Shown piece after piece: positions 26,814 to 36,183 of a stretch of DNA of 54,191 nucleotides. The DNA is from Clostridium sp. GTDB lineage: Bacteria > Bacillota > Clostridia > Oscillospirales > Ruminococcaceae. The notes beneath the pieces were generated by a model. It saw only the letters and a program-made list of their open reading frames with translations, had not been told where the DNA came from and searched no databases. The translations under genes and the position numbers were made by a program. Every line of letters begins with the position of its first letter. The stretch's first letter is position 1. The stretch is taken from NCBI GenBank assembly GCA_023664445.1, contig JAMPFN010000011.1, positions 1-54,191 on the forward strand. Reading direction: 5' to 3'.

Positions 26814-27791
26814 ATGGGATTTTTCAGCAAGATAAAGGAAGGTCTTCGCAAGACCAAGGAATCGATGGTCAAAAAAATGCAGAAGGTCGTGAATTCTTTT
26901 ACCAAGATAGACGAGGAGCTTTTTGAGCAGCTTGAGGAAACCATGATAATGAGCGATATGGGAGCTGAAACCTCCGTTCGGATATGTGAGGAGCTAAGAA
27001 AGCGCATCAAGGAAAGAGGCGTTACCGACCCTTCTCTTATCATGGATATGATACAGGAGATAATCTCCGAAATGATGGGAGAGGACAACGGACTCGATCT
27101 TTCGGTACCTCCTGCGGTGATCATGGTAATAGGCGTAAACGGCGCAGGAAAAACAACGACTATAGGCAAGCTTTGCCGCCTGTTCAAAAACGAGGGCAAA
27201 AAGGTGCTTGTCGCGGCGGCGGACACATTCCGGGCGGCGGCTATCGATCAGCTCGAGGTGTGGACGCAGCGCGCAGGAGTTGATATAGTAAAGCATTCCG
27301 AAGGTTCAGACCCCGCTTCCGTTGTGTTCGACGCTGTTGCCGCCGCAAAGGCAAGAGGCTGCGACGTGCTTATTTGCGATACGGCAGGCAGACTTCACAA
27401 TAAGAAAAATCTTATGGAAGAGCTTGCTAAAATGAATAGGATAATTGAAAGGGAAGCTCCGGAGAGTTCAAAGGAGATACTGCTTGTACTCGATGCAACT
27501 ACAGGTCAGAACGCCGTAAATCAAGCAAGACTTTTCAGCGAGGTCGCGCCGATAAGCGGTATAGTTTTGACAAAGCTTGACGGAACGGCAAAGGGAGGTA
27601 TAGTTATCTCTATCAAAAATGAACTTGGGATCCCTGTAAAGCTTATAGGCGTCGGTGAACAGATAGACGATCTTCAGCCGTTCAGCAGCGACTACTTTGT
27701 AAAGGCGTTGTTCGAGCCGCTGCCAAACAGCGGCGATGAGGAAGAACCCGAAGAAGATCCGGAGGAAGAAGAGGTTTGGGAAGATGAGTAA
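26814..27791 (+). CDS. ftsY: Signal recognition particle receptor FtsY
   Basis: This 325-residue SRP GTPase docks SRP-ribosome complexes at the membrane. The NG domain shows P-loop GVNGAGKTT at 107-115, VAAADTFRAAAIDQL, the DTAGR motif and TKLDGTAKGG. The N-terminal acidic A domain of proteobacteria is absent, as usual in Firmicutes, but there is an unusual Glu-rich C-terminal tail. A strong AAGGAGG ribosome binding site precedes it. The tail overlaps the next gene by 8 nt. Confidence 0.97.
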   Translation: MGFFSKIKEGLRKTKESMVKKMQKVVNSFTKIDEELFEQLEETMIMSDMGAETSVRICEELRKRIKERGVTDPSLIMDMIQEIISEMMGEDNGLDLSVPPAVIMVIGVNGAGKTTTIGKLCRLFKNEGKKVLVAAADTFRAAAIDQLEVWTQRAGVDIVKHSEGSDPASVVFDAVAAAKARGCDVLICDTAGRLHNKKNLMEELAKMNRIIEREAPESSKEILLVLDATTGQNAVNQARLFSEVAPISGIVLTKLDGTAKGGIVISIKNELGIPVKLIGVGEQIDDLQPFSSDYFVKALFEPLPNSGDEEEPEEDPEEEEVWEDE

Positions 27792-28404
27792 AAAAATAAT
27801 ACTTGCAAGCAACAATAAAAATAAGCTTGGTGAGATAACACAGCTGCTTTTGCCTATGGGATACGAGGTCGTTTCACAGCGTGACGCGGGCGCGGATTTT
27901 GAGGTTGAAGAAACGGGAAAAACATTTGAAGAAAACGCCGGAATAAAGGCAAGAGCCGTATATGAATATTGTAAAATGCCTGTTATCGCCGACGACAGCG
28001 GTCTTGAGGTCGAATATCTTAACGGCGCCCCCGGAGTTTATTCCCACAGATACGCCGGAGAAAACGCTACCGACGAGGACAGATGCCGCAAGCTTTTAGA
28101 CGAACTCAAGGACGTTCCCGACGAGGAAAGAAACGCTAAATTTGTATGCGCAGTCTGCTATATAGATGAAGACGGAAACGAGCATTATGTCAAGGGATTC
28201 TGTTGGGGAAAGATAGGATACGAGCCTGTGGGAAGCAACGGCTTTGGATATGATCCGGTGTTTATGCCGGAGCTTATGTATCCGGGAAGATCGTTTGCTG
28301 AGCTTCTGCCGGAGGAAAAAAACAATATCAGCCACAGGGCAAAGGCTCTTGACGAGCTTCAGATACTTATGAGCAATTTGGAAAATAAAAAAGAGGAGCA
28401 GTAA
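27784..28404 (+). CDS. rdgB: XTP/dITP diphosphatase (RdgB/HAM1 family)
   Basis: This 206-residue nucleotide pool sanitising enzyme hydrolyses dITP, XTP and ITP. Diagnostic segments are ILASNNKNKLGEI at the N-terminus, ADDSGLEVEYLNGAPGVYS, GFGYDPVF and NISHRAKA. ATG 27784 fits the family start; the longer frame runs back into ftsY coding sequence. It is followed after 1 nt by yhbY. Confidence 0.95.
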   Translation: MSKKIILASNNKNKLGEITQLLLPMGYEVVSQRDAGADFEVEETGKTFEENAGIKARAVYEYCKMPVIADDSGLEVEYLNGAPGVYSHRYAGENATDEDRCRKLLDELKDVPDEERNAKFVCAVCYIDEDGNEHYVKGFCWGKIGYEPVGSNGFGYDPVFMPELMYPGRSFAELLPEEKNNISHRAKALDELQILMSNLENKKEEQ

Positions 28405-28405
28405 T

Positions 28406-28699
28406 ATGCTAAGCAGTAAACAAAGAGCCGCTCTCAGAGGAATGGCAAGCGCTATGGATACGATATTTCAGGTGGGTAAGGGAGGTATTTCCGACGAGCT
28501 TGTGTCGCAGGTGAGCAATGCGCTCAGAAAAAGAGAGCTTATAAAGCTCAGAGTTCTTGACAACAGCATGTACTCGGCAAGAGAAGCCGCAGAGGAAATA
28601 GCCGAAAAAACCGACGCCGATGTTGTACAGGTCATAGGCAGCAGATTTGTTCTTTTCAAGAGAAATCCCAAAGAACCCGTTATAGATATAAAGCTTTGA
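28406..28699 (+). CDS. yhbY: YhbY-type CRM-domain RNA-binding protein
   Basis: This 97-residue protein consists of a single CRM domain, with QRAALRGMA near the start, the loop VGKGGI and LRKRELIKLRVL. YhbY family members associate with pre-50S particles and are thought to help ribosome assembly. Immediate contacts with rdgB and nadD are the usual order in Firmicutes. Confidence 0.93.
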   Translation: MLSSKQRAALRGMASAMDTIFQVGKGGISDELVSQVSNALRKRELIKLRVLDNSMYSAREAAEEIAEKTDADVVQVIGSRFVLFKRNPKEPVIDIKL

Positions 28700-28700
28700 T

Positions 28701-29297
28701 ATGAGGAAAATAGGTCTTTTCGGAGGAAGCTTCAACCCCATTCATAACGGACATGTCAATCTTGCGCTTTCTGTCATGAATTCGCTGGAACTTGATAAGG
28801 TCATAGTTATACCTTCTGGAATCGCTCCGCATAAATCAAGCGCAGAATATGCTCCGCCGCAGGACAGACTTAATATGTGCAGGCTTGCTTTTGAGGAATA
28901 TGAAGGCTTCGAGGTGAGCGACTGCGAAGTTATACGTTCCGGAAAAAGCTATACGATTTATACTATAGATTATTTCCGTAAGCTTTTTCCCTGTGACGAA
29001 CTTTATCTTCTTGTGGGAAGCGATATGTTCCGCAGCTTTGAAAGCTGGTTTGAGTATAAAAAAATATTTGAAAATGTTACGGTAGCAGCAGTTTCCCGCA
29101 CGGGAGATGATATTGACGAATTGTTGAAAATGTCCGAAAAATTGTCCGAATACGGAAAGTGTGTTGTGCTGAATGCCGATGCCGTTGTAATGTCATCGTC
29201 CGAAATACGAAAAATAATAAAAAATAATGGCGATTTATCTTGCTATTTAAACGAAAAAGTAGTAAAATATATATTGCTGAACAATTTATATTTTTGA
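28701..29297 (+). CDS. nadD: Nicotinate-nucleotide adenylyltransferase NadD
   Basis: This 198-residue enzyme makes deamido-NAD from nicotinate mononucleotide and ATP. It has the nucleotidyltransferase motif GLFGGSFNPIHNGH at the N-terminus and the C-terminal MSSSEIRK motif. It starts 1 nt after yhbY and is followed by yqeK, as in Bacillus. Confidence 0.95.
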   Translation: MRKIGLFGGSFNPIHNGHVNLALSVMNSLELDKVIVIPSGIAPHKSSAEYAPPQDRLNMCRLAFEEYEGFEVSDCEVIRSGKSYTIYTIDYFRKLFPCDELYLLVGSDMFRSFESWFEYKKIFENVTVAAVSRTGDDIDELLKMSEKLSEYGKCVVLNADAVVMSSSEIRKIIKNNGDLSCYLNEKVVKYILLNNLYF

Positions 29298-29321
29298 TTA
29301 TTATCGGGAGTTTGGTTTTAA

Positions 29322-29918
29322 ATGAATGATTTTGACTATATAAGATCGCTTTTGAAAGACAGGCTTTCAAAGAAGCGTTTTAATCACTCGATGAATGTGG
29401 CGTATGCCGCCGACAGACTTGCGGGAGAATACGGCGAGGATACTCAAAGGGCATATCTTGCCGGACTTGTGCATGATATATGCAAGGAGGACGATCCCGA
29501 GGACTTAAAAAGACTTATCCTTGAATGTGACGATATAACCAATGCGGAGCTTTCGTCCGAAAAGCTGTGGCATGCTCCGGCAGGTTCGCGCTTTATACAG
29601 TCGGAGCTTGGGATAAAGGACAGGGACGTTATAAATGCGGTCAGATTCCATACTATCGGCAGGGCGGGCATGTCAAAGATCGAAGAGATAGTTTATCTTG
29701 CCGATCTTATTTCGGAGGACAGAGATTACAAGGACGTTGAAAAAATGAGAAAGCTTGCCTTTTCCGATTTTGACCGTGCAATGCTTGAAGCGGTAAGCTA
29801 TTCTATCACAAACGTCGTGAAAAAACGCGGATTCATTCCCCAATATTCATTGGAGGCATATAATCAGTACAGTTACTTATGCCTTGTGAAAAAGAAAAAT
29901 AAGGAGAAGAAACAGTAA
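29322..29918 (+). CDS. yqeK: YqeK-type HD hydrolase (Ap4A hydrolase)
   Basis: This 198-residue HD-domain phosphohydrolase shows HSMNVAYAADRLA, the HD pair in GLVHDICKED, HAPAGS and the later LADLISEDRDY. Family members hydrolyse diadenosine tetraphosphate symmetrically. The stop overlaps the next ATG in a TAATG. It sits in the conserved nadD-yqeK-(LCP)-rsfS cluster. Confidence 0.92.
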   Translation: MNDFDYIRSLLKDRLSKKRFNHSMNVAYAADRLAGEYGEDTQRAYLAGLVHDICKEDDPEDLKRLILECDDITNAELSSEKLWHAPAGSRFIQSELGIKDRDVINAVRFHTIGRAGMSKIEEIVYLADLISEDRDYKDVEKMRKLAFSDFDRAMLEAVSYSITNVVKKRGFIPQYSLEAYNQYSYLCLVKKKNKEKKQ

Positions 29919-31294
29919 TGGCAAATAAAAGCAGGCCGGGTCCGAAAAATAATACCGGACAGGGCGTAAAAAACAAACCTTCCCAAAGTTCTGCGGTCAG
30001 ATCCAAACCGAAAAACACATCTCCGGCAAAGGCAAATACAAATAAAAATGTAAAAAAGAAAAAGGGCGATACGGGACTTCAGGAGAAAATAATAATCGCT
30101 GTTTCGATAATAGTCGGGTTGATAATCATTGCCGTTATGGTTCTTAACGTTCCTTTCATTGAAATGACCAAAATGGATAAGGACGGAAGTACATACACCG
30201 AATATGTATCGCTTCTTGAATGGATCAAATCCAGCCAGCCAATGGCTGATAAGGAAGGCTTGCTCTCGAGAGACCCCAACAGCTACGAGCTTGCAAGCGA
30301 GGCGGAGAAGGTCGATGATAAAAGAGATTTTACAAACGATCAGATCATAGAAGGACAGTTTACCGTTTTATGCCTCGGTTTTGACGAGTCAAGAGAGCTT
30401 TCGGATGTTATAATGCTGTTTCTGTTCGATATTGCGGAGGATAAGATAAATATTCTCCAGATTCCGAGAGATTGCTTTGTGCCTGATTATACAAGCAACG
30501 AAACCGCAAAGCTCAACAGCGTATATATGAACGGGGACGAGGATCTGATACCTATACAGCGTGTGGTCGACGCCGTAAGAGATACGTTCGGTATTCCTAT
30601 CGACAGATATATAACGACCGGCTGCGACGATATTGTGGATATGGTTGATATTATCGGCGGTATTCCTATAGATCTGCCCGAGGATGTTTTCTATTCTTAC
30701 GATAAGATTCTCTATGCGGGAGAACAGGTTCTGAACGGCGAACAGGCAGAGCTTTTTGTACGCGCGAGAAAAGGATATATCGAGGGAGATATCGGACGTG
30801 TAAAGGCGCAAAGACTGTTCCTTGCCGCCGCAATGGAAAAGGCTCTCGATATGGGTACGATCGAACTGACTAAATTCCTGACGGAAGTATATAATAAAAA
30901 ATATATAGGAACAGACCTTACCCTGCAGGAAATGAGCATACTTGCTGATTTCGGCAGCAGTATAGATCTTGAGGACGTTACGGTTCATATGGTTCCGGGC
31001 GAAGGCGTTACAAACGGATATAATAATTATGACGTTTATTCTATCCATAAGGAGGCTACGGTAGATCTTCTGAATAAATATTTCAGACCCTATCAGACCG
31101 ATATCGGCTATGACGATCTGCCGATAACCGAACTTGTGGAAAGCGATTACTATTCGACCGACGTATATGACGATACACAGGATACGCTTCAGGAAATAGC
31201 GGACGGAGCTACTCCGGGTGAAAGCAAGAAAACAACGGAAGAGCCGTCGGATGAATACGACGATGAGCAATGGGGAAACGAATCAAATTGGTAA
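29918..31294 (+). CDS. LytR-CpsA-Psr (LCP) family wall-polymer ligase
   Basis: This 458-residue membrane protein has a basic, disordered N-terminal tail of about 50 residues, one transmembrane helix (about 56-78) and an extracytoplasmic LCP domain containing LQIPRDCF, a conserved TTGCDDIVDMVDIIGGI block and RARKGYIEGDIGR. LCP proteins attach anionic polymers such as teichoic acids or capsule to peptidoglycan. The C-terminal 50 residues are acidic and low complexity. Its position between yqeK and rsfS is typical of Clostridia. Confidence 0.92.
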   Translation: MANKSRPGPKNNTGQGVKNKPSQSSAVRSKPKNTSPAKANTNKNVKKKKGDTGLQEKIIIAVSIIVGLIIIAVMVLNVPFIEMTKMDKDGSTYTEYVSLLEWIKSSQPMADKEGLLSRDPNSYELASEAEKVDDKRDFTNDQIIEGQFTVLCLGFDESRELSDVIMLFLFDIAEDKINILQIPRDCFVPDYTSNETAKLNSVYMNGDEDLIPIQRVVDAVRDTFGIPIDRYITTGCDDIVDMVDIIGGIPIDLPEDVFYSYDKILYAGEQVLNGEQAELFVRARKGYIEGDIGRVKAQRLFLAAAMEKALDMGTIELTKFLTEVYNKKYIGTDLTLQEMSILADFGSSIDLEDVTVHMVPGEGVTNGYNNYDVYSIHKEATVDLLNKYFRPYQTDIGYDDLPITELVESDYYSTDVYDDTQDTLQEIADGATPGESKKTTEEPSDEYDDEQWGNESNW

Positions 31295-31328
31295 TTACTA
31301 ACAAGATAATGATGAAAGGAGATAATCT

Positions 31329-31685
31329 ATGACTCAAAATGAAATGCTTGAAAAAATCATAAGGACTTTAGACAGTAAAAAGGCAGAGGAGATCAGGGCT
31401 ATAAAGATCACGGATCTTACGATCATAGCGGATTACTTTGTAATAGCCAACGGTACAAGTACGACTCAAACGAGAACTCTTGCCGAGGAAGTCGAGTATC
31501 AGCTTTCGCAGCTTGGCGTCGAGCCGAAAAGGACAGAGGGCTATAAAAACGGCTCAAACTGGGTTGTTTTAGATTACGGTGACATAGTAGTTCACGTTTT
31601 CTATAAAGAAACAAGGGATTATTATCAGCTTGAAAGACTTTGGGCTGACGGGGAAAAGGTCGATATCGAAAAATATTTGATTTGA
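31329..31685 (+). CDS. rsfS: Ribosomal silencing factor RsfS
   Basis: This 118-residue factor binds L14 and blocks 50S-30S joining when nutrients are low. The core ITDLTIIADYFVIANG and DYGDIVVHVF are characteristic. A clear AAAGGAG ribosome binding site precedes the ATG. Confidence 0.95.
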   Translation: MTQNEMLEKIIRTLDSKKAEEIRAIKITDLTIIADYFVIANGTSTTQTRTLAEEVEYQLSQLGVEPKRTEGYKNGSNWVVLDYGDIVVHVFYKETRDYYQLERLWADGEKVDIEKYLI

Positions 31686-31702
31686 AAAGGAGAAATTGAG
31701 TT

Positions 31703-32065
31703 ATGAACACGAAAAATGAATCAGGACGCACGATCACTCTCATAGTCGGAATTTATCTTATTTTAAAGATACTTCTTAACATGGTGCTGAACGGACTTAA
31801 TCTTAATGTCGGCGAGCTTATTATCGCGGTCGCCGAAGCGTTGGTGCTTTATGCCGGACTTATGTTTTCAAATTATGTTGTGGCAGCTCTTCTGCTGATA
31901 GTCGTACTTATGCATCTCGGGGATAATCTGAAAAATCTCGGCAGTAACCTTATTTATTTTCTGGAGGGCATAATTGACGCCGTATGCGCTGTTGCTATCT
32001 GTGCTTTGCCAAGCGTCAGAGAGCATTGTTCAAACAGTCCGTCCGAAATTTTCGGAAACAAATAA
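31703..32065 (+). CDS. Small integral membrane protein, unknown function
   Basis: This 120-residue protein has about three to four hydrophobic segments (roughly 10-30, 33-55, 57-75 and 83-102) and a short polar C-terminal tail. I do not recognise a family. A good ribosome binding site (AAAAGGAG) and tight spacing between rsfS and leuS show it is a real operon member. No catalytic motif is visible. Confidence 0.75.
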   Translation: MNTKNESGRTITLIVGIYLILKILLNMVLNGLNLNVGELIIAVAEALVLYAGLMFSNYVVAALLLIVVLMHLGDNLKNLGSNLIYFLEGIIDAVCAVAICALPSVREHCSNSPSEIFGNK

Positions 32066-32087
32066 AAGTTCAAGAGGAATGATATAA

Positions 32088-34496
32088 ATGAGTGAGAAGT
32101 ATAATTTTACCGCTATAGAAAAGAAGTGGCAGAAATACTGGGACGATAACAAGACGTTCAGAGCGGGCACAGATTACTCAAAGCCTAAATTTTACGCTCT
32201 TGTTGAATTTCCTTATCCGTCCGGACAGGGACTTCATATAGGTCATCCCCGTCCCTATACGGCTATGGATATCGTTTCAAGAAAAAGACGTCTTGAAGGC
32301 TATAACGTTCTTTTCCCTATGGGCTGGGACGCTTTCGGTCTGCCGACTGAAAACTATGCGATTAAAAACAAGATACATCCGGCAGCCGTTACCAAAAAGA
32401 ATATCGCGCACTTCAAGGATCAGCTTAAAATGCTCGGACTTTCTTTCGACTGGGAAAGAGAAGTCGATACCACAGACCCCGAATATTATAAGTGGACGCA
32501 ATGGATATTCCTTGAAATGTTCAAAAAGGGACTTGCGTATAAAAAAGAAATGGCTGTAAACTGGTGTACCTCATGTAAGGTCGTGCTTGCGAATGAAGAG
32601 GTCGTCGGAGGCTGCTGCGAACGCTGCGGAGGAGATGTGGTAAGAAAAGTCAAATCGCAATGGATGCTCAAAATTACAGAGTATGCTCAAAGACTTCTCG
32701 ACGATCTGGCAGAGGTAAATTACCTTGACAAGATCAAATCCACGCAGGTGAACTGGATAGGACGCTCAACGGGCGCGGAAGTGGATTTCGGTTCGACGGC
32801 GGGAGATATACTTACCGTTTATACTACAAGACCCGATACGCTTTTCGGCGCGACATATATGGTTATCGCCCCGGAGCATCCGTATATTGAAAAATGGGCT
32901 GATAAGCTTGAAAATATGGACGAGATCAAGGCGTACAGAGAAATGGCTGCCAAGAAATCTGACTTTGACCGTACGGAAATGAATAAGGACAAAACAGGCG
33001 TAATGCTTAAAGGCGTTAAGGGGATCAATCCCGTAAACGGCGCTGAAATCCCGATCTTCATTTCGGATTATGTTCTCATGTCCTACGGCACAGGCGCTAT
33101 AATGGCTGTTCCGGCGCACGATACAAGAGATTATGAATTTGCAAAGGTGTTCGGTCTTCCGATAATCGAGGTCGTAAAGGGCGGAGATATCGAGAAAGAA
33201 GCCTTTACAGACTGTGCGACGGGAATCATGACAAACAGCGGTTTTCTTGACGGACTTTCCGTTGAGGACGCAAAGGTTAAAATAAGAGAATGGCTCGAGG
33301 AAAACGGAAAAGGTCATTCAAAGGTAAATTACAAGCTTCGCGACTGGGTATTTTCACGTCAGCGCTATTGGGGCGAACCGATACCTGTCGTGCATTGTGA
33401 AAAGTGCGGTTGGGTCGCTCTGCCCGAGGATCAGCTTCCGCTGACTCTCCCCGACGTTGAAAGCTATATGCCGACGGATAATGGAGAGAGTCCGCTTTCA
33501 ACGCTTGAAAATTTTATCAATACAACGTGTCCGCACTGCGGAGAACCTGCTAAAAGAGAAACCGATACAATGCCTCAATGGGCAGGATCGTCATGGTATT
33601 TTCTTAGATACTGCGATTCGAAGAACAAGGAAACTCTTGCTTCAAAGGAAGCCCTTGAATACTGGATGCCGGTCGACTGGTATAACGGCGGAATGGAGCA
33701 TACGACGCTTCACCTGCTTTATTCGCGTTTCTGGCACAAATTCCTGTATGATATCGGCGTAACGACTACAAAAGAGCCGTACATGAGGAGAACCTCTCAT
33801 GGTATGATCTTAGGTGAGGACGGACAGAAAATGTCCAAATCGAGAGGAAATGTCATAAATCCCGACGATGTCGTAAAGGAATACGGAGCCGACACTCTGC
33901 GTCTTTACGAGATGTTTATCGGCGACTTTGAAAAGACCGCTCCCTGGAGTCCGTCAAGTATCAAGGGCTGCAAGAGATTTCTTGACAAGGTATGGTCGCT
34001 TCAGGACTGCCTTATCGACGGAGATGAATACAGAAAAGAGCTGCTGACTTCTTTCCACAAGACTATCAAAAAGGTAAGCGACGATATTGAAAGCCTTAAA
34101 TTCAATACCGCTATCGCAGCCTTAATGTCGCTCATAAACGAGATAAACGCTTCGGGAAAAATAAACCGCGCCGAGCTTAAAGCGTTTCTTGTTATGCTCA
34201 ATCCGTTTGCTCCGCATCTTACAGAGGAAATGTACGAGCTTTGCTTCGGCGGGATACTCAATAAGCAGGAATGGGTCAAATATGACCCTGCGCTCTGCGT
34301 TGACGATACCGTTGAGATCGTTGTGCAGGTAAACGGAAAGATCAAGGCTAAAATGCATGTTCCGAAGGACGGAGATAAGGACGCTATCCTTGCAGATGCC
34401 ATTAAAGAGGAAAAGGTACATGAGGCAGTTGACGGAAAATCAATTGTAAAACAGATATATGTACCAAATAAACTTGTGAATTTTGTGGTAAAGTAA
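32088..34496 (+). CDS. leuS: Leucyl-tRNA synthetase
   Basis: This 802-residue class I synthetase has HIGH at residues 50-53, KMSKS at 581-585, a zinc-like Cys pair region (CTSC, CERC) near 158-176, an editing domain with the [14 protein letters not shown] motif, and the C-terminal anticodon and tRNA-binding domains. It is complete. No T-box leader is seen upstream, since it is embedded in the operon 22 nt after a membrane-protein gene. It closes the long housekeeping cluster. Confidence 0.97.
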   Translation: MSEKYNFTAIEKKWQKYWDDNKTFRAGTDYSKPKFYALVEFPYPSGQGLHIGHPRPYTAMDIVSRKRRLEGYNVLFPMGWDAFGLPTENYAIKNKIHPAAVTKKNIAHFKDQLKMLGLSFDWEREVDTTDPEYYKWTQWIFLEMFKKGLAYKKEMAVNWCTSCKVVLANEEVVGGCCERCGGDVVRKVKSQWMLKITEYAQRLLDDLAEVNYLDKIKSTQVNWIGRSTGAEVDFGSTAGDILTVYTTRPDTLFGATYMVIAPEHPYIEKWADKLENMDEIKAYREMAAKKSDFDRTEMNKDKTGVMLKGVKGINPVNGAEIPIFISDYVLMSYGTGAIMAVPAHDTRDYEFAKVFGLPIIEVVKGGDIEKEAFTDCATGIMTNSGFLDGLSVEDAKVKIREWLEENGKGHSKVNYKLRDWVFSRQRYWGEPIPVVHCEKCGWVALPEDQLPLTLPDVESYMPTDNGESPLSTLENFINTTCPHCGEPAKRETDTMPQWAGSSWYFLRYCDSKNKETLASKEALEYWMPVDWYNGGMEHTTLHLLYSRFWHKFLYDIGVTTTKEPYMRRTSHGMILGEDGQKMSKSRGNVINPDDVVKEYGADTLRLYEMFIGDFEKTAPWSPSSIKGCKRFLDKVWSLQDCLIDGDEYRKELLTSFHKTIKKVSDDIESLKFNTAIAALMSLINEINASGKINRAELKAFLVMLNPFAPHLTEEMYELCFGGILNKQEWVKYDPALCVDDTVEIVVQVNGKIKAKMHVPKDGDKDAILADAIKEEKVHEAVDGKSIVKQIYVPNKLVNFVVK

Positions 34497-34524
34497 CAAA
34501 ATTTATGCAAAAGTAAATAAAGAC

Positions 34525-34553
34525 TTGACATTTTTGTCCTTTTGTGATAGAAT
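34525..34553 (+). promoter_or_regulatory. Promoter of rpsU
   Basis: TTGACA (34525-34530) and TAGAAT (34548-34553) with a 17-nt spacer. The leader of about 160 nt contains small hairpins (GCCTT/AAGGC near 34622-34634 and ACGGC/GCCGT near 34665-34680), and could hold S21-linked control. Confidence 0.8.
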
Positions 34554-34720
34554 GGATAATAAGTTACAGGCGTAATGGCTGTGACTGCATCAAAACAAGG
34601 TTTGATAAACTGACATTTCCGCCTTACAAAAAGGCTGCGGAATGATTAGTATATATTTCAAAGCACGGCTTTTGCCGTATTTGAAAAACCTCTGTCTTTG
34701 AGGCAAAGGGAGGGAAAATA

Positions 34721-34894
34721 GTGGCAGAAGTTCGCGTTGGTAAGAACGAATCGTTAGACACAGCTCTTAAGCGTTTTAAGAGATCCTGTGCTAAGGACGG
34801 CGTTATTGCTGAAGTTCGTAAAAGAGAACATTACGAAAAGCCTTCAGTTAAGCGTAAGAAGAAGTCTGAGGCAGCTCGTAAGCGTAAATATTAA
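34721..34894 (+). CDS. rpsU: 30S ribosomal protein S21
   Basis: This 57-residue basic protein starts with GTG after GGGAGGAAAATA. The translation includes [19 protein letters not shown] and ends in SEAARKRKY, the S21 pattern. S21 sits on the 30S platform and helps initiation. It is transcribed alone, from its own promoter to the terminator at 34932. Confidence 0.97.
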   Translation: MAEVRVGKNESLDTALKRFKRSCAKDGVIAEVRKREHYEKPSVKRKKKSEAARKRKY

Positions 34895-34931
34895 TAAGTA
34901 TTAACGATTGCATTGCAATCTTGGGCAGAAG

Positions 34932-34960
34932 AAAAAGCGGGTGAAAGCTCGCTTTTTTGT
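34932..34960 (+). terminator. Intrinsic terminator after rpsU
   Basis: AAAAAGCG (34932-34939) pairs with CGCTTTTT (34950-34957), and the run of T continues. A small GATTGCA/TGCAATC repeat lies just upstream at 34907-34921. Confidence 0.85.
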
Positions 34961-34988
34961 TTTTGTTAAATTCGACATGGAAATATGA

Positions 34989-34994
34989 TATAAT
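34989..34994 (+). promoter_or_regulatory. TATAAT -10 box of the structured RNA / yqeG transcript
   Basis: A perfect TATAAT lies 2 nt before the outer stem of the structured RNA. The -35 at 17 nt spacing is only TTAAAT (34966-34971). A 7/7 match to the 0A-box core, as TTCGACA at 34971-34977, overlaps that region, but a 7-mer is expected several times by chance in 54 kb. Confidence 0.6.
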
Positions 34995-34995
34995 A

Positions 34996-35148
34996 GACTT
35001 CCTCGGAAACTAAAGCGCACCGCCTGCCATGATCTTTTAGCGATATGCGTCGTCTTCCTCCCAGGGGGCGCCAGCCCGCCGTCGTCGTCATCCTAGCCTA
35101 TCGCTAAAACCCTTTGCCAAACGGCACACCTTAGTTTCCGAGGAGGTC
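34996..35148 (+). ncRNA. Candidate structured RNA, nested long stems, upstream of yqeG
   Basis: Outer stem: 34996-35013 pairs with 35131-35148 over 18 bp, with one G-U. Inner stem: TTTTAGCGATA (35035-35045) pairs perfectly with TATCGCTAAAA (35099-35109). Between them is a roughly symmetrical 21+21-nt bubble whose 3' side can form TGCC-AAAC-GGCA (35115-35126). The 53-nt apical part is C-rich. This long rod with a central bubble, a small 3'-side hairpin and a promoter directly in front resembles 6S RNA in outline, but I cannot align it to 6S or any named riboswitch. No terminator separates it from yqeG, so it may be a cis-acting leader. Its outer stem also covers an AGGAGG (35141-35146). Confidence 0.6.
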
Positions 35149-35166
35149 TAATGAAAGGAACAACAA

Positions 35167-35655
35167 ATGCTTTTCAGAGCCGATTATGCATTTTGGCGTG
35201 TGACTGAAATAACGCCTGAATTTCTCAAAAAAAATAATATAAAAGGGCTTTTGCTCGATATCGACAATACTCTCACGACGCATGACAATCCCGTACCTGC
35301 CGACGGAGTACCCGACTGGATAACGCTCATGAAAAACAGCGGCATAAAGCTTGTGCTCGTGTCAAACAATCATCCGCCGAGGGTCGAGCCGTTTGCGGAT
35401 ATGCTCGGGCTTGAATTTGTCTGCGAGGGTAAAAAGCCTCTTTCAAGCGGCTTCAACAGAGCGCAGCAGAGAATGGGCATACCTTTTTCACAGCTTGCGG
35501 TCGTGGGGGATCAGATTTTTACGGATATTCTGGGTGCGAATCTTAAACGAGTGAGAGGGATCTTCGTTTATCCGATAGAGCATGAAAACACACGCTTTTT
35601 TAAACTGAAAAGGCTGGCGGAAAAACCGTTTTTGCCGAAACTGACTAAGAGGTGA
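35167..35655 (+). CDS. yqeG: YqeG-type HAD phosphatase
   Basis: This 162-residue HAD IIIA protein has LLLDIDNTLTTHDNPVP near residue 25, the VLVSNNHP motif, and VVGDQIFTDILGAN. YqeG members are phosphatases related to phosphatidylglycerophosphate phosphatases; the substrate here is not shown. The ribosome binding site AAAGGAA lies 6 nt before ATG 35167. It follows directly the structured RNA. Confidence 0.92.
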   Translation: MLFRADYAFWRVTEITPEFLKKNNIKGLLLDIDNTLTTHDNPVPADGVPDWITLMKNSGIKLVLVSNNHPPRVEPFADMLGLEFVCEGKKPLSSGFNRAQQRMGIPFSQLAVVGDQIFTDILGANLKRVRGIFVYPIEHENTRFFKLKRLAEKPFLPKLTKR

Positions 35656-35665
35656 AAACACGATT

Positions 35666-36181
35666 ATGAAGTTGATTATATTTGCTGTGAGTCATATATT
35701 GTCTTCTTTACTTGGGAAGTTATTGACTTTTCTTCTTAAAATTGCTGACGATCATCAGTTTAAAATTAGAAGTTGTTCTCATAGGTACGAAAATGAAGCC
35801 GGCATATACAAAAGCATTTTTTATGCAGGGTTAATATTTTGTATTTTAGCTGTGTTTTTTGGAAGTCCTGTTATATTTTCTGATAATGTTAATGAAAAAA
35901 TAGAAGGACTGATATGCTTTTTAATTGTAATACCATTGGGGTTAATACCAATTATTATATATTTAAATGTAAAGTATAACTATGATTCATACAGCTTTTC
36001 ATACAGAAATTTTTTTAGAAAAAAGTATGAATATTATTATTTTCAAATTAGTGATCTGAATTCTAAGCCATATGGCTTAAAGATACGAATGAGCGACGGA
36101 AAAAAATTTTATATTTTATCGTCGCTTATTAATGACGAAGAAAAAATAATTAATACAATGATTAAATATATGGAGGATTAA
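35666..36181 (+). CDS. Low-GC membrane protein, unknown function
   Basis: This 171-residue protein has a hydrophobic N-terminus (about 1-25) and two further membrane helices (about 50-70 and 80-102), followed by a soluble C-terminal half with alternating aromatic beta-strands, similar in shape to bacterial PH-like domains. I do not recognise it firmly. Its base composition is much more AT-rich than both neighbours, which suggests recent acquisition between yqeG and the nfo-like gene. It ends 2 nt before the next start, so it has kept operon spacing. Confidence 0.7.
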   Translation: MKLIIFAVSHILSSLLGKLLTFLLKIADDHQFKIRSCSHRYENEAGIYKSIFYAGLIFCILAVFFGSPVIFSDNVNEKIEGLICFLIVIPLGLIPIIIYLNVKYNYDSYSFSYRNFFRKKYEYYYFQISDLNSKPYGLKIRMSDGKKFYILSSLINDEEKIINTMIKYMED

Positions 36182-36183
36182 AA

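Noticed and set aside
34971..34977. Perfect 0A-box core before the structured RNA
   Set aside because: A single 7-mer match is expected several times by chance in a window of this size; no second box is near.
35151..35207. 18-codon frame with AGGAGG next to yqeG
   Set aside because: The AGGAGG is in the outer RNA stem, spacing is only 4 nt, and it overlaps yqeG out of frame; kept only as a possible regulatory detail.
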